A stretch of 34,864 bases of DNA from contig JAFEAE010000028.1 of assembly GCA_018266575.1 (NCBI GenBank), forward strand, positions 1-34,864, in the 5' to 3' direction. The stretch comes from Bacteroidota bacterium (GTDB lineage Bacteria > Bacteroidota > Bacteroidia > Chitinophagales > Chitinophagaceae). The notes beneath the pieces are model-generated. The model ran no database searches. It saw only the letters and a program-made list of their open reading frames with translations, and was not told where the DNA came from. Positions 1-7,688 of this stretch are shown here, piece by piece; the first letter of the stretch is position 1; each line of letters begins with the position of its first letter. The position numbers and the translations under genes were made by a program.

Positions 1-112
1 GTTTGGTAGACGCACTGATCTCATAGCTGTCGCGCAGTGCCCTGCTGACAGTAGAGGTGGAAAGACCAAGGGCTTTGCCAATGTCTTTTATGGTTGCTGC
101 TTCAAATTTCAT
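1..112 (-). CDS. LacI-family transcriptional regulator, 5' end only (cut by window edge)
   Basis: The minus strand from 112 encodes 37 residues of a LacI/GalR-type N-terminus. It has the helix-turn-helix pattern TIKDIGKALGLSTSTVSRAL followed by RDSYEIS, and then runs off the window. LacI-family proteins bind palindromic operators through this region and sense a sugar through a C-terminal periplasmic-binding-like domain, which is not visible here. The gene lies 32 bases downstream of the GH31 gene on the same strand, so it may be co-transcribed with it. Its sequence, including 13 bases upstream of the ATG, is identical to the inverted copy at the right end of the window. The family call is secure; the target and effector are unknown, though a glycan-locus regulator is likely from the neighbours. 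Confidence 0.85.
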   Translation of the reverse strand, partial: MKFEAATIKDIGKALGLSTSTVSRALRDSYEISASTK

Positions 113-125
113 AGTAGAACTATTT
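2..125. repeat. Left arm of perfect 124-bp terminal inverted repeat
   Basis: Positions 2-125 are the exact reverse complement of 34741-34864, with no mismatch in 124 bases; identity stops abruptly at 126 versus 34740. The repeat holds the lacI start codon, 13 bases of leader and 37 codons, and probably continues beyond the window. It could be a recent gene duplication or an assembly break inside a two-copy repeat. Confidence 0.95.
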
Positions 126-144
126 TGGTGTTAGTAATTCGTTT

Positions 145-3021
145 TTAATTCAACCGGATTATTTTTTCTTTACCATTATATTTTACTATTGCATCAGGTT
201 TGCTATCAAAATCTAATTTTCTCTCTTTTTCTTTTGCTATTACAACAATTCGGAATATCCGTTTCCCCAACATTCCGGGGAAAGCACCTTCACGTTTGCC
301 AATTGACAATGTTTTATTCTGTTCATTATAACGTAGATGGATATTCGCAGATAATCCTTTCTCATAATCATAATTAATGCTCCCGTCCTCGTATAAATTA
401 AAATCTGCGTCTTTGCCTGTATAAACAAATAATGTTATTGGATCAGCAGGTTTTTCAGACGTGTATTCTATCTCCGGTCCGGTTGGAATTATAGAACCTT
501 CCTTTACAAAAACAGGGATTTTTTCATAAGGGGCATCGGCATTTATTTTTTGTCCTCCTTCATAATATTTACCGGTATAGACATCATACCATCCTTGTCC
601 TGAAGGCAAATACAATTCCCTGTTTCTCGATTGATAATTATACACAGGGTTGATCAGTAATGATGGGCCGAATAAATATTGGTCATTGATTTTTGCAACT
701 TCAGTATCATTCGGAAAATCCATAACAAGCCCGCGCATGATGGTGTAATCTTCCTGATACGTCATTCCTGCAAGAGAATAGATATAAGGCATCAACCGGT
801 AGCGTAGTTTGTCATAATATAACATGCTTTGATATGCTGGATGATCTTCAGGGGCTACATTAAATATTTCGCGGTAAGGATATTGGCCATGTACCCGGAA
901 CAACGGGCAGAACGCGCCGAACTGGTACCATCTTGCCATTTGTTCCCGCCACTCATCAAGATCTTTCCCCGTTGCATTTTCATAACGATGTTCAACAGAG
1001 AAACCTCCGATGTCCATTGTCCAGTATGGAATGCCTGACAATGAAAAATTAATACCCGCAGTTATTTGTGCTTTCATATCAGACCATCTTGCAGCAATGT
1101 CACCACTCCATGTTGCGGCTCCATATCGTTGTGAACCTGCAAATGCAGAGCGTGTTAAAATAAATACACGTTGATTTGCATTCACGCTTCGCTGGCCTTC
1201 GTAAATGCCTTTTGCATTTTCCAGCGGGTATGCATTTAAAAATTCTGCAGCAGTGCCTAATGCCGTTGGCGTCATTTGCTCTTTACGCTTTTCAGGGTTT
1301 ACGTTGGAAAGGATATCTGGCTCGCTTGCATCCATCCACCATGCATCAATTCCTTTACTGAATAATTTCATGTTCAGCAAATCCCAAAAACCTTTTTGCG
1401 CATTTGTATTAAATGCGTCATAAAAAGTGGAAACATATCCTTTGCCGATCCAGTCGCGTTGGCTGTCTGCAATATTTCTTTGATACAGCCATCCTTTATT
1501 ATTAAAATCCTTGTAGGTCGAAATACCTTCATAAAATTTAGGCCACACGGAAATCATAAAATGTGTGTTGTATTTTTCATGCAACACGCGGATCATACTA
1601 TCCGGGTTTGAAAATCGTTCTTCATCAAAATCCTGGCTTCCCCAGTCATTCTGTTTCCAGTAACTCCAGTCGAGCACAATATTATCAATCGGGATTTTTC
1701 TTTTCCGGAACTCACTAACGGTATTGAGTATCTCATTTTGTGTTTTATATCTTTCCCTGCTTTGCCAGAAACCCATCGCCCATTTTGGTGCAATTGTGGC
1801 TTTGCCTGTTAGCCTGCGGTAACCTGAAATAATTTCATCCATATTTTTTCCATAGATGAAATAATAATCCAATTGTTTGCCTGCTTCTGATGAAAAACTG
1901 AATGCGTCTTTGTCTTCACTTGCAACGGGTGTCAACCATTTTAACGAGAGGTAAGATTCCCCGCCATCCGGTATCCACTCTATTCGCGTAGAATACTTTT
2001 TTCCTTTTTCCAGGTTCAATTGTAATGTAGCAGAGCCGGGGTTCCATGCCTGTCTCCAACGATCAAGCACTAATTTTCCATCGAACCATACTTTCACATA
2101 TCCTGCGTAGGTCATCCTGAATTTATGGTCGCCATCAAAGTCAGAGGCCACTGATCCTTCCCAAATAATTTTGCCGTCACCGATGTTAAATTCCTTCGGC
2201 AAATGCTTGCGTGTCGCATTCAGGTATTCGTAATTGATGGAAGATTCTGCTTTTTCAAAATCCGCTTTATGTAAATCATTTTTATTATTGTAGTAAGAAG
2301 CCGTGAGCCAGCCTTGCTGATTATATTTTGAAAATAATTTTAAAGCAGAGAGCGGTTGATAGTCCCGGGTATCGCCGACTTTTGTAAGCGAATAATTATC
2401 CCAGAGAATTCCATATTCTTTATTGGAGATGATAAATGGTACTGCAACTTCCGTATTGTTTTGAAACAAAGTAACCTGTTGTCCTTTATAATTAAATATA
2501 TCATCCTGGTGCTGCCCCAATCCGAACAGCGCATCGTTTTGAAATGTTTCAAAATTTTGTATGATGTGATAAGATAATTCCCCATCAAAAACAGCGGGCT
2601 CAAAACTTCTGCCATTCATTTCTTTTTCGGCAAGAAGTCTATTACCTCTTGCGTCAAAAAATGTTACTGCACCTGTAGATGTAGTGACCATGGCAGTGAC
2701 ATTTTTTGTTTTTAAAACAACTTTATTTTCCTCTTCAGAAACATTCCAGCCTGTTGTTGAAGGGTTGCCATAAACGGTTATGAGACTTTTCCGGGCAGAA
2801 AATTTTTCTGCCGGCGACGCAATTACACGGATAATATCATCTGATATTACTTCCAGTTTTACCATTTTTGTGTTGCCGGAAACGGCAGCTTTGGGGTAAA
2901 CTATTATACCGTCTTCGGTTTTTTTATAATTTTTTGGGGAGTCTGCTGCAGAGGCAGATAAAACGGAAAATAGTGGTATAGCACAAAAAACGAGCGCAGA
3001 TAAAATCTTTCTTTTTGGCAT
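145..3021 (-). CDS. Secreted GH31 alpha-xylosidase-like glycoside hydrolase with PA14 insert
   Basis: The 958-residue protein has a Sec signal peptide (about residues 1-25, ending SASAA). It then shows an N-terminal beta-sandwich (about 40-220), a PA14-like insert (about 225-368, with DFDGDHKFRM and GYVKVWFDGK), a GH31 barrel (about 400-720) and C-terminal beta domains. The nucleophile is D564 in WWMDASEPD and the acid/base is D641 in WSGDIAARW, so the retaining machinery is complete. The GH31-plus-PA14 layout is that of bacterial xyloglucan alpha-xylosidases, which remove non-reducing-end xylose from xyloglucan oligosaccharides in the periplasm; another alpha-glycosidase activity cannot be excluded. 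It lies downstream of the HTCS gene on the same strand across a 306-base gap that carries a LacI-type operator candidate, and a lacI gene follows 32 bases later. Confidence 0.88.
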   Translation of the reverse strand: MPKRKILSALVFCAIPLFSVLSASAADSPKNYKKTEDGIIVYPKAAVSGNTKMVKLEVISDDIIRVIASPAEKFSARKSLITVYGNPSTTGWNVSEEENKVVLKTKNVTAMVTTSTGAVTFFDARGNRLLAEKEMNGRSFEPAVFDGELSYHIIQNFETFQNDALFGLGQHQDDIFNYKGQQVTLFQNNTEVAVPFIISNKEYGILWDNYSLTKVGDTRDYQPLSALKLFSKYNQQGWLTASYYNNKNDLHKADFEKAESSINYEYLNATRKHLPKEFNIGDGKIIWEGSVASDFDGDHKFRMTYAGYVKVWFDGKLVLDRWRQAWNPGSATLQLNLEKGKKYSTRIEWIPDGGESYLSLKWLTPVASEDKDAFSFSSEAGKQLDYYFIYGKNMDEIISGYRRLTGKATIAPKWAMGFWQSRERYKTQNEILNTVSEFRKRKIPIDNIVLDWSYWKQNDWGSQDFDEERFSNPDSMIRVLHEKYNTHFMISVWPKFYEGISTYKDFNNKGWLYQRNIADSQRDWIGKGYVSTFYDAFNTNAQKGFWDLLNMKLFSKGIDAWWMDASEPDILSNVNPEKRKEQMTPTALGTAAEFLNAYPLENAKGIYEGQRSVNANQRVFILTRSAFAGSQRYGAATWSGDIAARWSDMKAQITAGINFSLSGIPYWTMDIGGFSVEHRYENATGKDLDEWREQMARWYQFGAFCPLFRVHGQYPYREIFNVAPEDHPAYQSMLYYDKLRYRLMPYIYSLAGMTYQEDYTIMRGLVMDFPNDTEVAKINDQYLFGPSLLINPVYNYQSRNRELYLPSGQGWYDVYTGKYYEGGQKINADAPYEKIPVFVKEGSIIPTGPEIEYTSEKPADPITLFVYTGKDADFNLYEDGSINYDYEKGLSANIHLRYNEQNKTLSIGKREGAFPGMLGKRIFRIVVIAKEKERKLDFDSKPDAIVKYNGKEKIIRLN

Positions 3022-3167
3022 AGCAGTCGTTGTTTCGGCTTTCCTGTTCGTTCAAAAAAAAAGCCATTTTTAATTAAAACATGGTTCATTAAAGATATTA
3101 CCTGAATTAAAAAGCAGGGGGAGTGATATGTTTATGAATAGGTATTAAAATGTTAACTAACGCGGTT

Positions 3168-3181
3168 TAAAAGCGCTTTCA
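3168..3181. promoter_or_regulatory. LacI-family/cre-like operator candidate upstream of GH31
   Basis: The sequence TAAAAGCGCTTTCA contains the perfect 10-bp palindrome AAAGCGCTTT with the central CG typical of LacI/GalR-family operators. It differs by one base from the symmetric TGAAAGCGCTTTCA form. It lies about 147 bases upstream of the GH31 start codon. Two LacI-type genes bound the window, so an in-locus regulator is available. Binding is inferred. Confidence 0.5.
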
Positions 3182-3240
3182 GGCATATTTTGTTAACTTT
3201 ATGATGTATGATTTTTCAGGATGATCCTTATCCTCAGCGA

Positions 3241-3299
3241 TTTGTTATGCCGAGGCACGAGGCATAACAAAGATTCCTCCTTCGTCGGAATGACAGATA
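3241..3299. repeat. Palindromic interspersed-repeat-like element
   Basis: TTTGTTATGCC (3241-3251) and GGCATAACAAA (3261-3271) form a perfect 11-bp stem around a 9-base loop. A smaller hairpin follows (ATTCC and GGAAT around TCCTTCGTC, about 3272-3291). It starts 29 bases past the HTCS stop codon and could also act as a weak terminator, but it has no T-run on the minus strand. Its composition, unlike the AT-rich surroundings, suggests a REP-like mobile palindrome. Confidence 0.5.
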
Positions 3300-3327
3300 T
3301 CTAATATTCTCAATTCAAACAAAAAGG

Positions 3328-6300
3328 TTACTTAATATCTTCTTTTTTCTTTTGCGCCTGGTAAGCGGAAGGCAACATGCCGTATTCTTCTTTGAAGTAT
3401 TTTGAAAAATATTTTGGGTTATTGAAACCAACATCATACGCGATCTCAGAAATGGTGAGCGTTGATTTTTCCAGTAACTGTGCAGCCCTTTTTAAACGGA
3501 TGGAACGGATAAATTCAACCGGGGTTTTGCCGGTAAGCGAAAGTATCTTTTTATATAACGCCACCCGGCTCATGAATAAATCACGGCTCATTTCTTCCAC
3601 AGAAAAACGATCGTTCGACATATTTTCTTCCACCAATGCCAACGCCTGCCTGATGAATTTCTCATCGGCGGATTCCGTTTTAATCTCTGATGGCGATACC
3701 TGCACCTGTTTTTGGAAAGTTTGTTTTGCTTTTGCCTGTTGCCCTAAAAGGTTTTTTATTTTTGATAAGAGTATTTCGAAATTAAATGGTTTGGTAATGT
3801 AATCGCTGGCACCTGTTTCCAATCCTTTTAGTTGTTGCTCATCGCCCATCAATGCAGTTAATAAGATCACCGGAATGAATGATGTCCGTTTGTCTGCTTT
3901 TACTTTTTTACAAAAATCTATCCCGTCCATCACCGGCATGCTGATGTCACTCACGATCAATTCCGGGTGCACGGCTAGTGCCCGTTGCCAGCCTTCTTTT
4001 CCATTTGCTGCTTCTTCAATGGAAAAAAACTGGCGAAGGTTATCTTTCAGGTAAAAACGAAAATCCTCATTGTCTTCAACGAGAAGTATAACAGGTTTTT
4101 TATTTTTTGTATCCTTGTTTTTTACAGCTTGCTGCACAACGGGTTCTTCATGTTCATCATCCGTATTTTTAATTTTTGCATCTTCTTCTTGCAACAAAAT
4201 TTCCGGAATATTTATTCTTGATTCTTTAAAAGGGATTGTTACGATAAATGTACTTCCTTTGTCAACTTCACTTTCAACAGAAATTGCCCCTCCGTGCAGC
4301 TTTACAAATTCTTTGGTTATGGACAGCCCGATGCCGCTTCCCTGGTTCATCATTTCCCCCGGAACTTCATTCTGAAAAAAGCGTTCGAATATCTTTTCCT
4401 GTTTTTCTGCAGGTATCCCAATTCCGGTATCTTTTATTTTTATAATGAAGAGGCTTGTATCATCATCATTCGTTTGTTGCGCTTCTACCTGCATATCCAC
4501 ATTTCCATGTTCGTGCGTGAACTTGAATGCATTTGATAAAAGATTGAACAGGATACGTTCAATTTTATCATGATCGAATTTTGTGATGAAAGATGCAACA
4601 GCAGATTTATAATTGAATTGAATATTTTTTTTCTCGGCAAGATCAGTGAATGAGTAGGATATGTCTTTGATAAATTTTGCAACATCTCCTTTTGTTGCAT
4701 GCAATTTCAATTCCTGCACTTCCATCTTCCTGAAATCGAGCAGTTGATTTACCAGGTTCAATAACCTTCTTGCGTTGCGATGGATCAGTTGAAACTGGTT
4801 TTTTTGATGTTGTTCTGAAGTGTCTTTTATAATTTTATCCAATGGTGAAAGGATCAGCGATAATGGCGTACGGAATTCATGGCTCACATTCGTAAAAAAT
4901 TTTATCTTCATCATGTCCAGTTCATGCAAACGTTGTGCTTCTTTGCGTTCATGTTCGATGGCAAATCGCATCTTCGCCCTCTGTAAAATCACTCTTCGTG
5001 CAAAAAATAAACCTGAGATGATCAACACTGCATATATAAAATAAGCGACCGGCGTTTTCCAGAATGGAGGTAAAATCTTTATAGCAAGAACAGTTGCTTC
5101 ATTTCCCCAAGATCCGTCTTCACGTGAGGTCTTTACCCTGAATGTATAATTGCCGGGATCAAGATTGGTGAATGTTGCTTTCCGAGTTTTGCCGTCGGCA
5201 ACAAGCCAGTCGTTACTGAAACCTTCGAGCATATACGCGTATCTGATTTTCTTTTTTGCAGGAAAATCAAGCGCAGCAAATTCAATGGAAAATACATTTT
5301 CGTTATGACGTAATGTGATCTCTTTTGATTCTGTTATGGATTTTTCAAGAACAATATGTCCGTTTAATTTCTCCCCGATCGCAACATCTTTATTGAACAT
5401 TTGCAAGCCTGTTAATATCACAGAAGCCTGCTGATTATTGTTTACAATATTTTGAGCATTGAAAAGATTAAATCCATTCGCACCACCGAATATCAGTTCA
5501 CCAGCTTTGGTTTTTAATGCAGCATTCTCATTAAATTCTCTTCCCTGTAACCCGTCGTTCTCATCATAATTCTGAAATTGGAAAATTAATTCGCCGGTTT
5601 TTTTATCTGTGCCGACAGTAATATCGCAAAGCCCGTTTGGTGTGCTTAACCAAATATGATGATTGTCTTCTTCCAGCATGGTAAGGATCGTATTATCGGG
5701 CAATCCATCACTTGCGCGAAGTGTTTTTATTTTTTTTGTTGATGGATCAAGAATGTTTAATCCATCCCTTGTTCCTATCCACATCCATCCCCGCTTATCA
5801 TTCAACAAACAAATTACATTGTCGTTGCTTATACTTTTGGAAGGATTGGCCGGATCAAGCCCGTAATGAATAAATTTTTGCAATTGTTTATCAAGAACGT
5901 CGATACCTGTAGAAGTGCCGATCCACAAATTGCCTTTTGCATCTTCTGCGAATGCATCAATATATCTCGATCTTAGCGGGTTTGAGGTTATGAATGGCCT
6001 GTAGTGAATAAAATTATTTTTCTTCCTGTCGTACAATTCAACACCTGCATCAAAAGTACCTATCCATAAACGTTGTTGCGAATCTTCAAATATTTCCCAG
6101 ATGCGGTTATCGCCAATGCTTGCCGGATCAGCATCATTGTGTTTGTAATGGATAAATTTTTTTCCGTCGAAACAATCGAGCCCGCCGAAATAAGTGCCTA
6201 TCCAGAGTTTTTGATCGTGGTCTATCCATAAACTAACCACTACATCATTGCACAGGCTTTGTGCATCCGATGCATTGTGTTTGTATTGCGTAAATCTTCC

Positions 6301-7506
6301 CTCCAGCCTGTTGAAATAGATCAATCCTCCGCCATTGGTACCGATCCACAAATTGCCCTTTGCATCTTCAACAAAACGGTTCACATCATTATAACTAAGG
6401 CTTGACGGGTTTGATAATAATTTTTTGTACAACGGGAATTTGTTGATGTGACCGTGATAATAACTGATCCCTTTTTTAAATGTGCCGATCCAGATAATAC
6501 CGGAATTGTCTTTGTACAAAGAAATAATACTATTCTGGCTTATGCTTTTTTCATCGTCTTCACGGTTCAGCAAATAGCGAATGGAAAAATCTTTTTTATC
6601 CAATAAATTAATACCGCCATGATCTGTTGCGATCCAGATCAAACCACTTTCATCCTGCACAACTCCATTCACGAGGTTTGTATTTAATCCAATTCCGTTA
6701 TCTTTTTTTTCGATGTGCTTTAAAGATCCGGTAGAAGGGTCAAAGTAAATTACACCAATCGGGTTATTGCCTAAAACATAAACCCAGAGCTGATTTTGCG
6801 CATCTGCAAACAAATGGTAGTCGGCCTGGCGCGAAGAAAATAATTTGCAGATGTAAAAATTCCTGTACACAATGCGGTTACTTTCATCATCAATTTTATC
6901 GACAACCGCATCATTATATATCACCCACAAACTTCCGTTAGGCCCTGTTGCAAGTGAAGAAACAGAATCGCTGTACAACGCATCGGCATTATTTTGTTTT
7001 TTATAAAAATGTGTAACGGCATGGGTTGAAGTTGTGTATTTATACAAACCATTTGTCCGGTGTGCGAACCAATAATTACCGTTTCCATCTTTAATAATAC
7101 TTGAAATATTCAGATCGGGAATATTCAGCGCTTTGAGAAACGGTTTTGGGTTGCGATAAAATTTTTCCGTTGCCGGATCGTAAATATTCAACCCTGTTTT
7201 AGTAAAGATCCAGAGTTTATTTTCCGGGCCTTCGAATATCTGGGATATATAATTGTCGGATAAAGAAAGCGAATCATTAAGGTCATTTCTAAAAACCTTG
7301 AATTCATATCCGTCGTAACGGTTCAATCCTGTCATCGTACCAAACCACAAAAAACCTTTGCTGTCTTTGAAAATACAATTTACTTCGTTTTGAGAAAGCC
7401 CTTGCGTGATATCTAACCGGGAGAACTGGAACTGGTTGTACTGTGCATACGTATATATGCACAGGAAGCTCATGAGGAACAACAGCAATCGTTTTTTCAA
7501 TTCCAT
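3328..7506 (-). CDS. Hybrid two-component system regulator (HTCS, SusR/BT-type)
   Basis: The 1392-residue one-protein sensor-regulator shows, in order: signal peptide (1-22); a long run of Reg_prop propeller repeats (about 25-690; motifs such as LWFGTMTGLNRYDG and LWIGTNGGGLIYF); a Y_Y_Y-like Ig domain (about 700-765); a membrane helix (about 775-797); HisKA with H876 in SHEFRTPL; HATPase (DTGIGIP, GSGIGLS); a receiver with D1187 in SDISMPVMDG; and a C-terminal AraC helix-turn-helix. The periplasmic propeller normally binds a glycan oligosaccharide and the AraC part activates the cognate utilisation genes. The ATG at 7504-7506 was chosen; three codons upstream a TTG gives a longer frame but reads poorly. 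It is divergent from the GH2 gene (182 bases) and upstream of GH31, its most likely targets. Confidence 0.95.
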   Translation of the reverse strand: MELKKRLLLFLMSFLCIYTYAQYNQFQFSRLDITQGLSQNEVNCIFKDSKGFLWFGTMTGLNRYDGYEFKVFRNDLNDSLSLSDNYISQIFEGPENKLWIFTKTGLNIYDPATEKFYRNPKPFLKALNIPDLNISSIIKDGNGNYWFAHRTNGLYKYTTSTHAVTHFYKKQNNADALYSDSVSSLATGPNGSLWVIYNDAVVDKIDDESNRIVYRNFYICKLFSSRQADYHLFADAQNQLWVYVLGNNPIGVIYFDPSTGSLKHIEKKDNGIGLNTNLVNGVVQDESGLIWIATDHGGINLLDKKDFSIRYLLNREDDEKSISQNSIISLYKDNSGIIWIGTFKKGISYYHGHINKFPLYKKLLSNPSSLSYNDVNRFVEDAKGNLWIGTNGGGLIYFNRLEGRFTQYKHNASDAQSLCNDVVVSLWIDHDQKLWIGTYFGGLDCFDGKKFIHYKHNDADPASIGDNRIWEIFEDSQQRLWIGTFDAGVELYDRKKNNFIHYRPFITSNPLRSRYIDAFAEDAKGNLWIGTSTGIDVLDKQLQKFIHYGLDPANPSKSISNDNVICLLNDKRGWMWIGTRDGLNILDPSTKKIKTLRASDGLPDNTILTMLEEDNHHIWLSTPNGLCDITVGTDKKTGELIFQFQNYDENDGLQGREFNENAALKTKAGELIFGGANGFNLFNAQNIVNNNQQASVILTGLQMFNKDVAIGEKLNGHIVLEKSITESKEITLRHNENVFSIEFAALDFPAKKKIRYAYMLEGFSNDWLVADGKTRKATFTNLDPGNYTFRVKTSREDGSWGNEATVLAIKILPPFWKTPVAYFIYAVLIISGLFFARRVILQRAKMRFAIEHERKEAQRLHELDMMKIKFFTNVSHEFRTPLSLILSPLDKIIKDTSEQHQKNQFQLIHRNARRLLNLVNQLLDFRKMEVQELKLHATKGDVAKFIKDISYSFTDLAEKKNIQFNYKSAVASFITKFDHDKIERILFNLLSNAFKFTHEHGNVDMQVEAQQTNDDDTSLFIIKIKDTGIGIPAEKQEKIFERFFQNEVPGEMMNQGSGIGLSITKEFVKLHGGAISVESEVDKGSTFIVTIPFKESRINIPEILLQEEDAKIKNTDDEHEEPVVQQAVKNKDTKNKKPVILLVEDNEDFRFYLKDNLRQFFSIEEAANGKEGWQRALAVHPELIVSDISMPVMDGIDFCKKVKADKRTSFIPVILLTALMGDEQQLKGLETGASDYITKPFNFEILLSKIKNLLGQQAKAKQTFQKQVQVSPSEIKTESADEKFIRQALALVEENMSNDRFSVEEMSRDLFMSRVALYKKILSLTGKTPVEFIRSIRLKRAAQLLEKSTLTISEIAYDVGFNNPKYFSKYFKEEYGMLPSAYQAQKKKEDIK

Positions 7507-7688
7507 ATAATACAATATAATAAATGCGCAGCAAATATCACAAGGGCCTCGGATATGGCAATTTCAGAAGGGAGATCAAACACAAATTCGTTGATTATAA
7601 TCACTAATACTAACTTATTTTTATCTTATTATAATACATGTCAATATAACGGTTAATTTTTTTTAAATTCGGCTTATAAAACTGCTGT
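7507..7688. promoter_or_regulatory. Divergent intergenic region between HTCS and GH2 genes
   Basis: This AT-rich 182-base region separates two head-to-head starts and must hold both promoters. No full TTTG/TAnnTTTG promoter could be assigned with confidence. It is the natural place for HTCS AraC-domain binding sites, but no convincing direct repeat was identified. Confidence 0.4.

Larger units (their letters stand above)
3022..3327. other. 306-bp intergenic region between HTCS and GH31 genes
   Basis: No gene was found here. It holds the likely GH31 promoter region (minus strand), a LacI/cre-like operator candidate at 3168-3181, and a palindromic repeat element at 3241-3299 next to the HTCS stop codon. 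No clear Bacteroidota -7 element (TAnnTTTG) was found on the minus strand; TATCTTTA is the nearest match. Confidence 0.6.

Noticed and set aside
3377..3802. 141-residue plus-strand frame inside the HTCS gene
   Set aside because: It is an antisense shadow of the receiver and AraC coding region with no domain or signal of its own.
7507..7515. Upstream TTG start for the HTCS gene adding three residues
   Set aside because: The codon is TTG, and the ATG three codons later gives a normal signal peptide (MELKKRLLLFL).
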